A DNA stretch of 64,000 nucleotides, taken from positions 62,001 through 126,000 of the forward strand of contig NZ_CANMSK010000009.1 in the NCBI RefSeq assembly GCF_947500655.1, given 5' to 3'. A program made the position numbers and the translations under genes. Below, piece after piece: positions 63,453 through 64,000 of the stretch. Each line of letters opens with the position of its first letter. Position 1 is the stretch's first letter. The notes below the pieces were generated by a model. The model made no database searches. It was not told the origin of the DNA and saw nothing but the letters and a program-made list of their open reading frames with translations. This DNA is from an uncultured Psychrosphaera sp. GTDB taxonomy: Bacteria; Pseudomonadota; Gammaproteobacteria; Enterobacterales; Alteromonadaceae.

Positions 63453-64000
63453 CTAATACTTAAAATAGTCAACCAAGAAATCATCAAAACTTACTTTATC
63501 AGCATTCTCTACATCTTGTTGACTCTGCAATGACTTAACCGATTCTTGTTGTAAAAATGACTCAGAAAAAACACTAGTATCTTTAGCTAAAATCTCAGTT
63601 TTATATTGTTTCGCTAGCTTTAAGCCAAATACACCATTATCTGTTTGAGTTGCTTGTAACTCAGATAAAAACTTACCAGATAAGGTCTGTGTTGGATCGT
63701 TAACCGATGCTGATACTGACTTGATAGCTGCAGTGTAATGATCTTCACCGTAATGGCCGTCCAACCAAGTTGCAATGTCAGAAAAGTCTTCAAACATATC
63801 TGACAACCAAGCGTTACGCGTTTTATTTATGCCATTATCTGTTAATTCTAAATCAGATTTTCTGCCCTCTAGTACTATCTTATCTTGATTATCTTCCGCT
63901 TCTAGCTGCTGTGCGTCGGTTAATTCTGTTGTTGGATTTAGCAGACAATATAATAGGAAAACATCAAGTACATGCATTTGTTCTAAAGTAATGCCGTATG
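63453..64000 (-). CDS. gshA: Glutamate-cysteine ligase, C-terminal part (gene continues past the window)
   Basis: The C-terminal 180 or so residues of GshA, which makes gamma-glutamylcysteine in the first step of glutathione synthesis. The frame is open to the right edge (YGITLEQMHVLDVFLLYC). EGRKSDLEL and the ending KVSFDDFLVDYF match the C-terminus of proteobacterial GshA. The catalytic N-terminal domain lies outside the window. CydDC, encoded nearby, exports glutathione in E. coli, but the two loci are 13 kb apart. Confidence 0.85.
   Translation of the reverse strand, partial: YGITLEQMHVLDVFLLYCLLNPTTELTDAQQLEAEDNQDKIVLEGRKSDLELTDNGINKTRNAWLSDMFEDFSDIATWLDGHYGEDHYTAAIKSVSASVNDPTQTLSGKFLSELQATQTDNGVFGLKLAKQYKTEILAKDTSVFSESFLQQESVKSLQSQQDVENADKVSFDDFLVDYFKY

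Overview
The window is 64 kb of chromosome from a low-GC marine gammaproteobacterium. The gene content and protein style (thrL-thrABC with a threonine attenuator, cydABXDC, rlmE-ftsH-folP-glmM-tpiA-secG-tRNA-Leu, ypjD/ffh, the small DUF3545 and DUF2986 proteins) fit Alteromonadales, most likely a Colwellia/Thalassotalea-type organism. The genus is inferred, not shown. Most of the window is ordinary core genome. No complete insertion sequence, integrase, rRNA or CRISPR array was found.

Layout. 0-6 kb: a DMT permease, a DUF3545 protein, a UshA-like nucleotidase and an FG-GAP/cadherin surface lipoprotein with a 9-bp microsatellite. 6-12 kb: ung and the threonine operon with its leader peptide and attenuator. 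12-20 kb: a sensor kinase, rdgC, a DUF2726 protein, mtnN with a CbiB-like protein and a rhodanese, and a CPA1 antiporter. 20-25 kb: a Glu/Pro-rich lipoprotein and a BvgS-like hybrid kinase whose signal peptide appears to be cut off by a 1-nt frameshift. 25.3-34.5 kb: an accessory defence island ending at tRNA-Leu(GAG). It carries a DUF3800 protein, an unknown zinc-ribbon-like protein, the Hachiman pair hamA-hamB and the AbiE toxin-antitoxin pair, with repeated non-coding ends that each finish in a copy of the tRNA 3' end. 34.5-41 kb: the tRNA and a core block running secG-tpiA-glmM-folP-ftsH-rlmE, with yhbY divergent. 41-47 kb: an NhaC-type antiporter, a NagX-like acyltransferase, an amidase fused to a degenerate serine-hydrolase domain, and a DUF2986 protein. 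47-55 kb: the cytochrome bd operon cydABXDC with an FNR box upstream and a divergent sigma-54 activator. 55-62.5 kb: ffh, ypjD, a CorC/HlyC-type CBS protein, a chemoreceptor, pldA and a lytic-transglycosylase-like lipoprotein. 62.5-63.2 kb: four tandem small-RNA-like units. The window ends in the 3' part of gshA.

Two parts stand out. First, 62.5-63.2 kb holds four imperfect tandem units. Each has an extracytoplasmic-stress (sigma-E type) promoter, GAACTT-N14-GTCTAA with identical spacing, followed about 70 nt later by an intrinsic terminator and with no ORF between. This looks like a tandem array of sigma-E-dependent small RNAs, and I do not recognise it as a described family. Second, the tRNA-Leu end of the island looks like two defence cassettes (Hachiman, AbiE) stacked at the same attachment site, with duplicated 112-bp tRNA-plus-terminator ends and other shared non-coding repeats that could allow cassette loss or exchange.
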